Positions 1 to 6,788 of a stretch of DNA of 47,803 bases are shown in pieces (position 1 is the first letter of the stretch; every line of letters starts with the position of its first letter). The notes below the pieces were generated by a model. That model was not told the DNA's origin. It did no database searches and saw only the letters and a program-made list of their open reading frames with translations. Both the position numbers and the translations under genes were made by a program. The stretch spans positions 1 through 47,803 of the forward strand of contig NZ_DJUW01000007.1 in the NCBI RefSeq assembly GCF_002440635.1, written 5' to 3'. This DNA comes from Novosphingobium sp. UBA6272 (GTDB taxonomy: Bacteria > Pseudomonadota > Alphaproteobacteria > Sphingomonadales > Sphingomonadaceae).

Positions 1-361
1 AGGCCGCGTCGCCGCCGACGAAATAGGCCAGCGCGCCTTCACGCGTGGTGCGAAAGGTCTGCGGGGCAACCGTCAGGGTCGGTTTGAACAGCACCGGACC
101 CATGTTGTAGGCATAGGCGCTGTCGAGCACCTGCCCCGCCAGCGCCTTGGCGGCGGGCTGGCCCTTGGTATCGGCTTCGGTCGCGATCGCGACCAGCGCC
201 CCGCACCAGGCGCGCTGGGCTTCTTCCACTTCGGCAGTGGTGATCGGCGCGTAGGTCGGCGTGGTCGCCGCCGGGGCAGCGCCATGATTGTGGGCCACAG
301 CCGGAGCTGCGGCAAGGGCCAGGCCGGCGGCCAGCGGGGCAATCAGGAACTTGGTCTTCAT
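1..361 (-). CDS. exported protein of unknown function (C-terminus beyond the window)
   Basis: Partial gene; 120 codons are visible before the window edge. The ATG at 359-361 is preceded by an AGGAGA ribosome site. Residues 1-23 form a signal peptide (charged MKTK, hydrophobic core, APAVA cleavage site), so the product is probably periplasmic. The mature part carries AYAYNMGPVLFKPTL and EGALAYFVGGD. From memory these resemble a family of small exported proteins that databases often label phosphoribosyl-AMP cyclohydrolase; I see no HisI metal or active-site motif, so I would not transfer that name. It lies 30 bases downstream of the terC-like gene on the same strand and is probably cotranscribed with it. 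Function unknown. Confidence 0.75.
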   Translation of the reverse strand, partial: MKTKFLIAPLAAGLALAAAPAVAHNHGAAPAATTPTYAPITTAEVEEAQRAWCGALVAIATEADTKGQPAAKALAGQVLDSAYAYNMGPVLFKPTLTVAPQTFRTTREGALAYFVGGDAA

Positions 362-391
362 CACAACACTCTCCTTGGAACAATAGTTAGG

Positions 392-1402
392 TTAGGGCCG
401 AATTTCGTCGTGGGGAATGTGGGGCGCCGCATCCTCGCCGTGGCGCGTCGCCCACAGCGAGTAGAGCACCCCAACCGCGATGATCCCGAAGGTCACCACC
501 AGGCTCAGCACCGGCGGGAATTTGGCCCCGCCCAGCACGAAGTCGGATACGAAGATCTTTGAACCGATGAACACCAGCACCGCGGCCAGCGCATACTTCA
601 GGTAGTAGAAGCGGTGGATCATCGCCGAGAGCGCGAAGTAGAGCGCGCGCAGGCCAAGGATCGCCATGATATTGCTGGTATAGACGATAAAGGTATCGGT
701 GGTGATCGCGAAGATCGCCGGGACCGAATCGACCGCAAAGACCAGGTCGGCCAGGTTGATCACCACCAGCGCCAGGAACAGCGGGGTGGCAGCAGTGGCC
801 AGCTTGCCGGTCTTCTCGTCAGGCACCTTCACGAAGAAGTGCTGATCGTGCAGTTCCTTGGTCACCCGCATATGGGTGGAAATCCATCGGACGACCGGGT
901 TCTTGGCGATATCGGGATCGTGATCCCCGGCGAAGAACATCTTGATTCCGGTGAAGACCAGGAACGCGGCGAAGATGTACAGCACCCAATAGGCCTGCTC
1001 GACCAGCGCAGCGCCAGCCGCGATCATCGCCCCGCGCAACACGATCACCGCCAGGATACCCCACAGCAGCGCGCGGTACTGGTACTTGGGCGGGATCGCG
1101 AAGAAGGTGAAGATCAGGCTGATCACGAAGACATTGTCGATCGACAGCGCCTTTTCGATGAAGAAGCCGGTGTAGTACTTCATCCCCAGGTCGGCCCCCT
1201 TCTCGATCCACACCCAGGCCCCAAAGGCCATGGCGATAGTGATGTAGAAGGCGGTGAGTTTCAGGCTTTCACCGATCCCCATTTCGCGGTCCTCCTTGTG
1301 GAGGATGCCGAGGTCGAAGGCGGTGAGCGCCAGCACGATCCCGGCGAACGACAGCCAGAACCATAAGGGCGTGCCGAGCCAGTCGGCGGTCAGGAATTCC
1401 AT
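392..1402 (-). CDS. TerC/Alx family integral membrane protein
   Basis: Protein of 336 residues with about nine hydrophobic segments, the size of E. coli Alx. Two hallmark acidic membrane motifs are present: FIEKALSIDN at about 81-90 and NLADLVFAVDSVPAI at about 216-230. Family knowledge: Alx/TerC proteins are inner-membrane proteins tied to manganese export and metal-ion homeostasis, including metalation of exported enzymes. It sits between the DUF465 gene upstream and an exported protein downstream, all on the minus strand. The hairpin at 1433-1461 lies just ahead of it. I looked for the manganese-sensing yybP-ykoY leader known from alx and did not recognise it. The family call is firm; the substrate is inferred. 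Confidence 0.93.
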   Translation of the reverse strand: MEFLTADWLGTPLWFWLSFAGIVLALTAFDLGILHKEDREMGIGESLKLTAFYITIAMAFGAWVWIEKGADLGMKYYTGFFIEKALSIDNVFVISLIFTFFAIPPKYQYRALLWGILAVIVLRGAMIAAGAALVEQAYWVLYIFAAFLVFTGIKMFFAGDHDPDIAKNPVVRWISTHMRVTKELHDQHFFVKVPDEKTGKLATAATPLFLALVVINLADLVFAVDSVPAIFAITTDTFIVYTSNIMAILGLRALYFALSAMIHRFYYLKYALAAVLVFIGSKIFVSDFVLGGAKFPPVLSLVVTFGIIAVGVLYSLWATRHGEDAAPHIPHDEIRP

Positions 1403-1432
1403 TTCAGTCCCCTGTTACAAATGTGCGAAAGG

Positions 1433-1461
1433 GCCGGCGCTCCCGTATGGGGAACGCCGGC
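1433..1461 (-). terminator. hairpin between the DUF465 gene and terC (terminator or attenuator)
   Basis: GCCGGCG (1433-1439) pairs with CGCCGGC (1455-1461), and an inner TCCC/GGGA stem extends the helix, leaving a very small loop. It lies 17 bases past the stop codon of the DUF465 gene and 30 bases before the terC start. On the minus strand it is followed by CCCTTTCGC rather than a clean T-run, so partial termination or mRNA end protection is as likely as full termination. Confidence 0.5.
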
Positions 1462-1478
1462 ATGAAGGTGGTGGCCGA

Positions 1479-1658
1479 TCAGGCGCGGGCGCGGCGGTTG
1501 TTGGCGGAAAGCCGCGCGAGGCGGTCCTTGATCGCCAGCTTCAGCTTCTTGAGCCGCGCGATCTCGAACGGATCGGGCCAGCGGCGCGCCTGCACATGGC
1601 GCAAGGCATCGTCCAGTTTCTGGTGACGTTCCAGCAAGCGGAACAGACGGTCGGACAT
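1479..1658 (-). CDS. DUF465 (YdcH-like) small protein
   Basis: Short helical protein of 59 residues with the DUF465 pattern: an N-terminal LLERHQKLDDAL helix, then IARLKKLKLAIKDRL, then a basic tail rich in Arg. I start it at the ATG at 1656-1658, which has GGGAG about seven bases upstream; the reading frame is open a further 14 codons upstream but that part has no family character. Family members are small coiled-coil proteins of unknown function, common in alphaproteobacteria. It is the first gene of a probable unit with terC and the exported protein, with a hairpin after its stop. Confidence 0.85.
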   Translation of the reverse strand: MSDRLFRLLERHQKLDDALRHVQARRWPDPFEIARLKKLKLAIKDRLARLSANNRRARA

Positions 1659-1935
1659 GGTTGTGCTCCCTATCGCACTGGTTGGTACGATCGGACACAC
1701 CGAGCCGGGTCTTGATGGGCATGGAGGGGGTTAACCCGGACCCTGGCATCGGTGTATCCGATGCGGTCCGACATCACGCAGCGCCGACCAAGGATGGGGT
1801 TTTGGTCAATGCGCCGCGCCAGAGGGGCCCGGTCCCGCGAGGACTGTATTACGACTGATTCGCTCCGATTTCAAGCCCAATTGACAGCTTCGCGGAAAGC
1901 GATATTAAGGTGATATCACTTTTAGGGGAAAGCCC
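1659..1935. other. divergent intergenic region between the DUF465 and SPFH genes
   Basis: This 277-base region separates two divergent operons. It holds the SPFH promoter and palindrome near its right end and an imperfect hairpin at 1738-1769: GGACC, a three-base bulge, GCATCGG, a five-base loop, CCGATGC, GGTCC. A 65-codon open frame at 1661-1858 has no ribosome site or recognisable sequence and is not called as a gene. Confidence 0.6.
1881..1919 (+). promoter_or_regulatory. predicted promoter with palindromic operator for the SPFH operon
   Basis: TTGACA at 1881-1886 and TATTAA at 1903-1908 are 16 bases apart and make a good housekeeping-type promoter by eye. The perfect palindrome GTGATATCAC at 1910-1919 begins one base after the -10 element, where transcription would start, and ends 16 bases before the ATG at 1936. 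That position suits a repressor site. The ribbon-helix-helix protein encoded as the second gene is an obvious candidate to bind it; this is inference. Confidence 0.55.
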
Positions 1936-2844
1936 ATGTCCGATTCGCACAATGCCATGACCGCCAGCGCCGAACGCCGCGCCTGGTCGACCAGCGGTTA
2001 TCTGATCTTCGTCACCTTTCTGGCGCTGCTGGTGCTGACCGTGTGGCGCATCATCCGCTTCGCGGCGAGCAATCCGCTCGACAGCGAGATCCTCGGCTTT
2101 GTCGTCTCGACCGGCCTGATGACCATCGGCTTGGTGATCCTGTCGAGCGGGTTCTACATGATCCAGCCAAATCAGGCCGCCGCGATCACCCTGTTCGGAT
2201 CGTACCGTGGGACCGACCGTAATACCGGGCTGCGCTGGGTCTGGCCGTGGATGGGCAAGACCAAGATCTCGGTCCGCGCCAACAACCTGGTGTCCGACAA
2301 GATCAAGGTCAACGACCTGCGCGGCAACCCGATCGAGATGGCGGCACAGGTGGTCTGGCGCGTGGTTGATACCGCTCAGGCGCTCTACGACGTCGATGAT
2401 TACAAGGCCTTCGTGATGGTCCAGATCGAGGCGGCGGTGCGCACGATCGGTTCGCGCTATCCCTATGACGATTTCGCCCATGCCGAGATTACCCTGCGCG
2501 GCAATCATGACGAGGTTGGGGTGGAACTGCGCAAGGAACTGATTGCCCGGCTGCAGATGGCCGGGATCACGGTTGACGAGTGCGGCTTTACCCATCTGGC
2601 CTATGCTCAGGAAATCGCCGGGGCAATGCTCCGCCGTCAGCAAGCTGAAGCCGTGGTCGCCGCGCGCAAGACCCTGGTCGAAGGCGCGGTCGGGATGGTT
2701 GACATGGCGCTGGCCATGCTCTCCGAAAAGGGCGTGGTCGAGCTCGACGACGAGCGCAAGGCAGCGATGGTCAGCAACCTGATGGTGGTGCTGTGCGGCG
2801 AGCGCGACACCCAGCCCGTGGTCAACACCGGCTCGCTGTACTGA
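1936..2844 (+). CDS. SPFH (stomatin/prohibitin-like) domain membrane protein
   Basis: Protein of 302 residues. Two membrane segments (about 20-40 and 50-73) are followed by an SPFH domain starting at FYMIQPNQAAAITLFG and running through KVNDLRGNPIEMAAQVVWRV and AAVRTIGSRYPYDD to an Ala/Glu-rich helical region (MLRRQQAEAVVAARK). SPFH proteins assemble into large membrane-bound oligomers that organise microdomains. AGGGGA lies ahead of the ATG. It heads a three-gene unit with an Arc-type DNA-binding protein 17 bases downstream and a zinc-ribbon protein after that. The operon setting suggests a stress- or membrane-responsive module whose trigger is unknown. Confidence 0.93.
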   Translation: MSDSHNAMTASAERRAWSTSGYLIFVTFLALLVLTVWRIIRFAASNPLDSEILGFVVSTGLMTIGLVILSSGFYMIQPNQAAAITLFGSYRGTDRNTGLRWVWPWMGKTKISVRANNLVSDKIKVNDLRGNPIEMAAQVVWRVVDTAQALYDVDDYKAFVMVQIEAAVRTIGSRYPYDDFAHAEITLRGNHDEVGVELRKELIARLQMAGITVDECGFTHLAYAQEIAGAMLRRQQAEAVVAARKTLVEGAVGMVDMALAMLSEKGVVELDDERKAAMVSNLMVVLCGERDTQPVVNTGSLY

Positions 2845-2861
2845 TTCAGGCCTGACCCGCA

Positions 2862-3062
2862 ATGGCCAGCCCCGGCAAGAAGTCGTTCCCGCTCCGGCTC
2901 GATCCAGCGCTCTATGCCGCGCTGGAGCGGGCGGCGGCGGGCGACTTCCGCTCGGTCAACGCCCAGGTCGAAGTGCTGCTGCGCGAAGCGCTGGCCAGAC
3001 GCGGGGTCAAGGTCGGGACCAGCGAACCTGTAAAACGCGGTCGGCCTGTCAAGGGAGATTGA
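2862..3062 (+). CDS. Arc-type ribbon-helix-helix DNA-binding protein
   Basis: Small protein of 66 residues. KSFPLRLDPALYAALERAA forms the beta strand and first helix, and SVNAQVEVLLREALARRG forms the second helix typical of Arc/MetJ-fold repressors. Such proteins dimerise, and the paired strands read palindromic operators. The gene lies 17 bases after the SPFH gene and one base before the zinc-ribbon gene. No toxin partner is recognisable, so I do not call it an antitoxin. It is a good candidate autorepressor through GTGATATCAC at 1910-1919 (inference). Confidence 0.88.
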   Translation: MASPGKKSFPLRLDPALYAALERAAAGDFRSVNAQVEVLLREALARRGVKVGTSEPVKRGRPVKGD

Positions 3063-3063
3063 A

Positions 3064-3282
3064 ATGCGATCGAACACCTGCCCGAAATGCGCGGGCTCGA
3101 TGGTGATAGGCTTCATTCTCGATCACAATCCGCAAAGCAGCCGGCGATCGGTGAGTAGCTGGATCGAGGGAGCGCCGGTCAAGAGCATCTGGACAGGCTT
3201 GAAGGTCGACAGCGCGAAGAAAAGGGACATTGAAACCTGGCGCTGCAGCAAGTGCGGCTTTCTTGAAAGCTATGCCAGGTAG
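3064..3282 (+). CDS. DUF6487-type zinc-ribbon protein
   Basis: Protein of 72 residues with two CPxC/CxxC knuckles: Cys6 and Cys9 (CPKC) and Cys61 and Cys64 (CSKC), separated by a stretch containing SSWIEGAPVKSIWTGLK and ending in CGFLESYA. The four Cys presumably bind one zinc. The pattern fits a family I know as DUF6487 (PF20097), of unknown function. The start follows the preceding stop by one base, so translation is tightly coupled to the Arc-type protein. Confidence 0.82.
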   Translation: MRSNTCPKCAGSMVIGFILDHNPQSSRRSVSSWIEGAPVKSIWTGLKVDSAKKRDIETWRCSKCGFLESYAR

Positions 3283-3315
3283 AGAATCCGCTCCCCGCCC
3301 TGCGACACTGGCCAG

Positions 3316-3822
3316 TCAACCAAAAGCCCGGGCATAACGCAGGATGCCGCGCGGCGCCGATCCGGCCAGCACCATCGCCCGGAAGTATGGTGCATCGTGC
3401 TCCGATGCGGGAGCGAGGCCTTCGAACACGCGGAAGCCGAAACGCTCATAATAGGCCGGGTTGCCGACCACCGCGACACCGGCTGCGCCATCGGCCCGCA
3501 ATCGAGCGATCCCGGTTTCGATCAGCGCCGAACCGATCCCGGTTCGTTGAACTTCGGGCGAAACCGATACGGGTGCCATCTGGAACCAGCCGCTGGCCTG
3601 GGCGTCGATGGTCACAGGGCTGAACGAAATGTGGCCGATGATGGTTCCTGCTGGATCGACCGCAACCAGCGAATGAACCAGATCGCCGTCCCCGCGCAGG
3701 GCATCAACCAGATCTTGCTCATCACCCTCCGAAAATGGCATCGGCGCGAAAGCGCATTTGACCAATTCATGGATCGCGGCCTCATCGCCGGGCACTTCTG
3801 GCCGGATCGTGAATTCAGTCAC
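3316..3822 (-). CDS. GNAT family N-acetyltransferase (YhbS-like)
   Basis: Protein of 168 residues with a GNAT fold: N-terminal IRPEVPGDEAAIHELV, central GHISFSPVTI and MAPVSVSPEVQRTGIGSALI (acetyl-CoA pyrophosphate loop, Q-R-x-G-I-G), and NPAYYERFGFRV near the C-terminus, as in YhbS-type acetyltransferases. The start is GTG at 3820-3822 and shares GTGA with the ribA stop, so it is the last gene of an xthA-ribA-GNAT unit. The substrate cannot be told from the sequence. Confidence 0.88.
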   Translation of the reverse strand: MTEFTIRPEVPGDEAAIHELVKCAFAPMPFSEGDEQDLVDALRGDGDLVHSLVAVDPAGTIIGHISFSPVTIDAQASGWFQMAPVSVSPEVQRTGIGSALIETGIARLRADGAAGVAVVGNPAYYERFGFRVFEGLAPASEHDAPYFRAMVLAGSAPRGILRYARAFG

Positions 3823-4871
3823 AGCAAATGCCCGGTGCGGTCCCGTTTGGTATCGAGGTAGCGCGCATTGTGCGGATTGGGCGGCAGCTGGTGCGGCACC
3901 CGCTCTGCCACTGTCACCCCGGCGGCAGCCAGTGCGTCGACCTTGGCCGGGTTGTTGGTCATCAGCCGGATCGCCCGCACCCCCAGCAGATCTAGCATCC
4001 GCGCCGCGACCGGAAAGTCGCGCGCTTCGGTCGGCAGGCCCAGCCGGTTGTTGGCATCGACCGTATCGAACCCCTGATCCTGCAATTCATAGGCGCGCAG
4101 CTTGTTGATCAGGCCGATCCCGCGCCCTTCCTGACGCAGATAGAGCAGCACGCCCCAGCCGCCTTGCCCTGCCTCTGCCGCCATGGCGCGGAGCGCGGCA
4201 TCGAGCTGCGGCCCGCAATCGCACTTGAGGCTGCCCAGGATGTCACCGGTCAGGCATTCGGAGTGGAGCCGGACCAGCGGTGCCTTGTCCCCGCTCTGCC
4301 GCCCGATCACCAGCGCGACATGCTCGCGGAGGTCATCGGCCGAGCGGAAGGCGATAATCTCTGCCTCGTCGCAAGCCTCGACCGGCAGCCGCGCGCGGGC
4401 GGCGATGGACAGGTGGGCGGTGTCCTTCCAGGCCGCAAGATCGTCGGCCGAAAGCGCCACCGCTTCACCGGCCGGGTCCGGATCGACCAGGAATGCCGGC
4501 AGGATTCCGGCCAGCCGGGCCAGCTCCATCGCGGCGCGGGCAGCGTGCTCGTGCACTAGAGGTTCGGCCCGGAACGGTCCCTTCATCGGCCAGGTCAAGT
4601 CGAGCGCTGGGTCGGCCAGCGCCCGCGCCGCGGCCAGATCGAACGGATCGGCGCCGCGGATCAGCACCGGGGCTTCTGGCACCGCAGCCTCGCGCTGGTT
4701 GGCCAGCTTGAGCGTGACCGCGCGCGCCGCCGAGATCAGCATGGTCCGGGCCTTGGCCGCGCCCAGCCCGGTCTCCGCCGGCAGCAAGGTAAATGCGCCA
4801 TCCAGCGCGATCGGCCAGCCGTGGCGCAGCGCATCGATCGCTTGCGCAGTCCGGCGGGCCGGGCTGCTCAC
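3819..4871 (-). CDS. ribA: GTP cyclohydrolase II with N-terminal extension domain
   Basis: Catalyses the first step of riboflavin synthesis, opening GTP to a diaminopyrimidine with release of formate and pyrophosphate. The catalytic domain is C-terminal: zinc ligands Cys206, Cys217 and Cys219 in SECLTGDILGSLKCDCG, then RQEGRGIGLINKLRAY and DANNRLGLPTEARDF. The first ~170 residues are a divergent domain in the position of RibB in fused RibBA enzymes, but I see no DHBP-synthase active-site motif. The frame is open far upstream through xthA; I choose GTG at 4869-4871 because it overlaps the xthA stop (GTGA) and gives a 350-residue protein. Cotranscribed with xthA and a GNAT gene. Confidence 0.92.
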   Translation of the reverse strand: MSSPARRTAQAIDALRHGWPIALDGAFTLLPAETGLGAAKARTMLISAARAVTLKLANQREAAVPEAPVLIRGADPFDLAAARALADPALDLTWPMKGPFRAEPLVHEHAARAAMELARLAGILPAFLVDPDPAGEAVALSADDLAAWKDTAHLSIAARARLPVEACDEAEIIAFRSADDLREHVALVIGRQSGDKAPLVRLHSECLTGDILGSLKCDCGPQLDAALRAMAAEAGQGGWGVLLYLRQEGRGIGLINKLRAYELQDQGFDTVDANNRLGLPTEARDFPVAARMLDLLGVRAIRLMTNNPAKVDALAAAGVTVAERVPHQLPPNPHNARYLDTKRDRTGHLL

Positions 4872-5659
4872 AGATCGAACTCGGTGATCAGCGGCACGTG
4901 ATCGCTGGGCTGCTCCCAGCGGCGGGTTTCCTCGACGAAGCGGTGGCTGCGCGACTGGGCGGCCAATTCGGGCGAGGCCCACATGTGATCGAGCCGCCGG
5001 CCGCGGTCCTTTTCCTGCCAGTAGGTGCGATAGGACCACCAGGTCCAGTTGCGTTCCGGCGCGGGGATATGCTTGCGGCCAAGATCGACCCAGCCGTGGG
5101 CATCGCGCAGCCGGTAAAGCGATTCGATCTCTACGGCCGTGTGGCTGACCACCTTGATCAGCGCCTTGTGATCGTAGACATCGCATTCCAGCGGGGCGAT
5201 GTTGAAATCGCCGACCAGCAGCGTCGGTCGGTCAAGCGCATCGGCCCAGGCCGCCATCCGCTCGAGGAAATCGAGCTTCTGCCCGAACTTGGCGTTAGCT
5301 TCACGGTCGGGAATGTCGCCGCCAGCCGGGATATAGACGTTTTCGAGCACCATTCCCTGACCGGGACCAAGCAGTTCGACCCCGACATGGCGGGCCTCGC
5401 CGTTGGCTTGCCAGTCGTTGCGGGTCAGCTCGCGCAGCGGGATCCGGCTGACCGTCGCAACGCCGTGGTAGCCCTTCTGTCCGTGCACCGCGCGGTGGAC
5501 ATAGCCGAGCCGCTCGAACGTCTCGTGCGGGAACAGGCTCTCCTGCGTCTTGATCTCCTGCAGGCACAGCACGTCGGGGGCCTGTTCGGTCAGAAACCGT
5601 TCGACCTGATCGATCCGCAGCCGGACCGAATTGATGTTCCAGGTGGCGATAGAAACCAT
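4868..5659 (-). CDS. xthA: exodeoxyribonuclease III
   Basis: AP endonuclease / 3'-5' exonuclease of base-excision repair, 263 residues from the ATG at 5657-5659. Active-site landmarks match E. coli XthA almost residue for residue: TWNINSVRLR near the start, Glu35 in LCLQEIK, Asp151 and Asn153 in VGDFNIAP, and Asp253-His254 in PSDHVP at the end. The frame is open 18 codons further upstream, but MVSIATWNINS is the usual N-terminus. It is the first gene of an operon with ribA (GTGA overlap). The dense hairpin block at 5707-5873 lies immediately upstream. Confidence 0.96.
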   Translation of the reverse strand: MVSIATWNINSVRLRIDQVERFLTEQAPDVLCLQEIKTQESLFPHETFERLGYVHRAVHGQKGYHGVATVSRIPLRELTRNDWQANGEARHVGVELLGPGQGMVLENVYIPAGGDIPDREANAKFGQKLDFLERMAAWADALDRPTLLVGDFNIAPLECDVYDHKALIKVVSHTAVEIESLYRLRDAHGWVDLGRKHIPAPERNWTWWSYRTYWQEKDRGRRLDHMWASPELAAQSRSHRFVEETRRWEQPSDHVPLITEFDL

Positions 5660-5706
5660 GGGCAAGGCTTTAGGTGCGATGTTCGGGTCCGGCAAGCCGG
5701 ACCCTC

Positions 5707-5798
5707 GCGCCACCCACCGCCCCGCACCCCCGGCCCAACCACCCGTTCAAGGTACCCTTTGGGTGGTTGGGCCGGGGGTGCGGGGCGGTGGGTGGCGC
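5707..5798. repeat. 38-bp perfect inverted repeat with 16-base spacer
   Basis: The left arm 5707-5744 is exactly reverse-complementary to the right arm 5761-5798 over 38 bases; the spacer is 5745-5760 and contains GGTACC. Each arm is strongly strand-biased: the right arm carries runs of 3, 3, 5, 4 and 3 G on the plus strand with loops short enough for a G-quadruplex, and the left arm has the same on the minus strand. It lies between the lolA terminator and the xthA start. It lacks a transposase or a visible target duplication, so it is not a recognisable transposon. An extragenic palindrome or a cruciform-forming element is my best description. Confidence 0.95.
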
Positions 5799-5800
5799 AA

Positions 5801-5820
5801 GCCGCAAACCTGTTTGCGGC
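5801..5820. repeat. short perfect hairpin beside the long inverted repeat
   Basis: GCCGCAAAC (5801-5809) and GTTTGCGGC (5812-5820) are perfect complements separated by two bases. It begins two bases after the 38-bp repeat ends and could be part of the same composite element. Confidence 0.8.
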
Positions 5821-5840
5821 GATCCATGCACAAAAGCAAA

Positions 5841-5873
5841 AACCCTCGGTCCGGGGGCAGTGGACCGAGGGTT
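5841..5873 (-). terminator. strong intrinsic terminator after lolA (possibly bidirectional)
   Basis: AACCCTCGGTCC (5841-5852) and GGACCGAGGGTT (5862-5873) form a perfect 12-bp stem with a nine-base loop. On the minus strand the stem is followed by TTTTTGCTTTTG (the first two T of this run close the stem), a good U-tract for lolA transcripts coming from the right. On the plus strand it is followed by CCTTTG. It separates the lolA unit from the xthA unit. Confidence 0.88.
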
Positions 5874-6062
5874 CCTTTGTGCGTTCGTCACGCTTGACGG
5901 AGCGACCAACAGGAGACTTGGGCAACAGGGGGGAAACCCGTCTCAAGCCGCGCCGTCGAGGACATTTCTAGGGCAGATTCCCTTGCTCGGCCATGAACAA
6001 TCGCGAAAGCCTTGTCGCGAATTGTCGCAACTATCGCACGTCCGGCGATAGGCCGTGGGACC
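5874..6062. other. region downstream of lolA without a recognised feature
   Basis: These 189 bases lie between the lolA stop codon and its terminator. They form the lolA 3' untranslated region on the minus strand. No open frame here has a ribosome site plus family character, and I recognise no RNA gene. Confidence 0.5.
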
Positions 6063-6719
6063 TCATCGACGAGTTGTGCCGCGCGGGTCGTTGAAGCGGA
6101 AAGTGTTGTCGGGGACGGCAATACCGTATTGGTGATTCGACAGGTTCACGCGGGTCAGCGTGTTCTGCGAGTCGAGCGCGGCCCAGCTGGTCAATTCCAG
6201 CCCGCCCGGCGCGGTGGCTTTGCGCACGAAGACAAGGGTGATCACGCCAAATTCCGGGTGACCCTTGTCGCGCACTTCGACGCTGACCAGATTGGGGCTG
6301 CTCACCGGAGCCAGCTTGCCGTACTTCATCACGTCACGCTTGGGATCGAGCAGCGCGCCGAGCGGGCTGTTGCTGATCGGCCAGCGCTGCACCTGACGAA
6401 CCTGGTAGTCGACGAAGGTAAAGGCCTTGCCGTCCGATACGATCAGGAACGGCACGCCCTTTTCGTACTGGAAGCGGATTCGGCCAGGGCGCTTCAGCGT
6501 CATCACCCCGCCGACGCGCTTGCCGTTGCGGTCGATCTGGACAAAATTGGCCCGCATCGTCGAGATGCCACGCAGAGCTGCCACGGCCTGAGCCATGTCG
6601 CCGGATTGCGCCTGGGCTGCCGGCGCGGTGGCAACCATCGCGGCGGGGGCGGAAACGACAAGCGCCGCCGAAACGGCGGCACCTGCAAACGAACGGAATT
6701 TGTGCTTGATCGTGTTCAT
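6063..6719 (-). CDS. lolA: outer-membrane lipoprotein carrier protein LolA family
   Basis: Periplasmic chaperone that takes lipoproteins from LolCDE to the outer membrane. The protein has 218 residues from ATG 6717-6719, preceded by AGGACA; the frame is open 12 codons further upstream without a ribosome site. The N-terminus MNTIKHKFRSF plus a long Ala-rich core ending AQAQS is a signal peptide. LolA features follow: MRANFVQIDRNGKRVGGVMTLKRPGRIRFQYE, LIVSDGKAFTFVDY, and a C-terminal FRFNDPRG, a typical LolA ending. It lies near xthA and is closed by the terminator at 5841-5873. Confidence 0.9.
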   Translation of the reverse strand: MNTIKHKFRSFAGAAVSAALVVSAPAAMVATAPAAQAQSGDMAQAVAALRGISTMRANFVQIDRNGKRVGGVMTLKRPGRIRFQYEKGVPFLIVSDGKAFTFVDYQVRQVQRWPISNSPLGALLDPKRDVMKYGKLAPVSSPNLVSVEVRDKGHPEFGVITLVFVRKATAPGGLELTSWAALDSQNTLTRVNLSNHQYGIAVPDNTFRFNDPRGTTRR

Positions 6720-6762
6720 GGTTGTCCTGCTAGTCGCGGACCCTTGAACTCGCAATGAACCC

Positions 6763-6779
6763 CCGCGGTTCCCCCGCGG
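6763..6779 (-). terminator. GC-only hairpin between rpmG and lolA
   Basis: CCGCGG at 6763-6768 and again at 6774-6779 can pair across a five-base loop. It lies ten bases past the rpmG stop codon. There is no T-run on the minus strand, so termination here is a weak suggestion. Confidence 0.35.
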
Positions 6780-6788
6780 AGTGCGCCA

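Noticed and set aside
1403..1478. A yybP-ykoY manganese riboswitch ahead of the TerC/Alx-type gene
   Set aside because: The leader is short and dominated by one GC hairpin; the conserved riboswitch sequence blocks are not visible.
2862..3282. The Arc-type and zinc-ribbon pair as a toxin-antitoxin system
   Set aside because: The zinc-ribbon protein has no toxin fold, and the genes belong to an operon headed by an SPFH protein.
5707..5798. The 38-bp inverted repeat as transposon ends
   Set aside because: The arms are only 16 bases apart, no transposase is present and no flanking target duplication is visible.
5590..6051. Several overlapping open frames across the hairpin block upstream of xthA
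   Set aside because: They run through the inverted repeat in several frames on both strands, which is expected of a GC palindrome with few stop codons.
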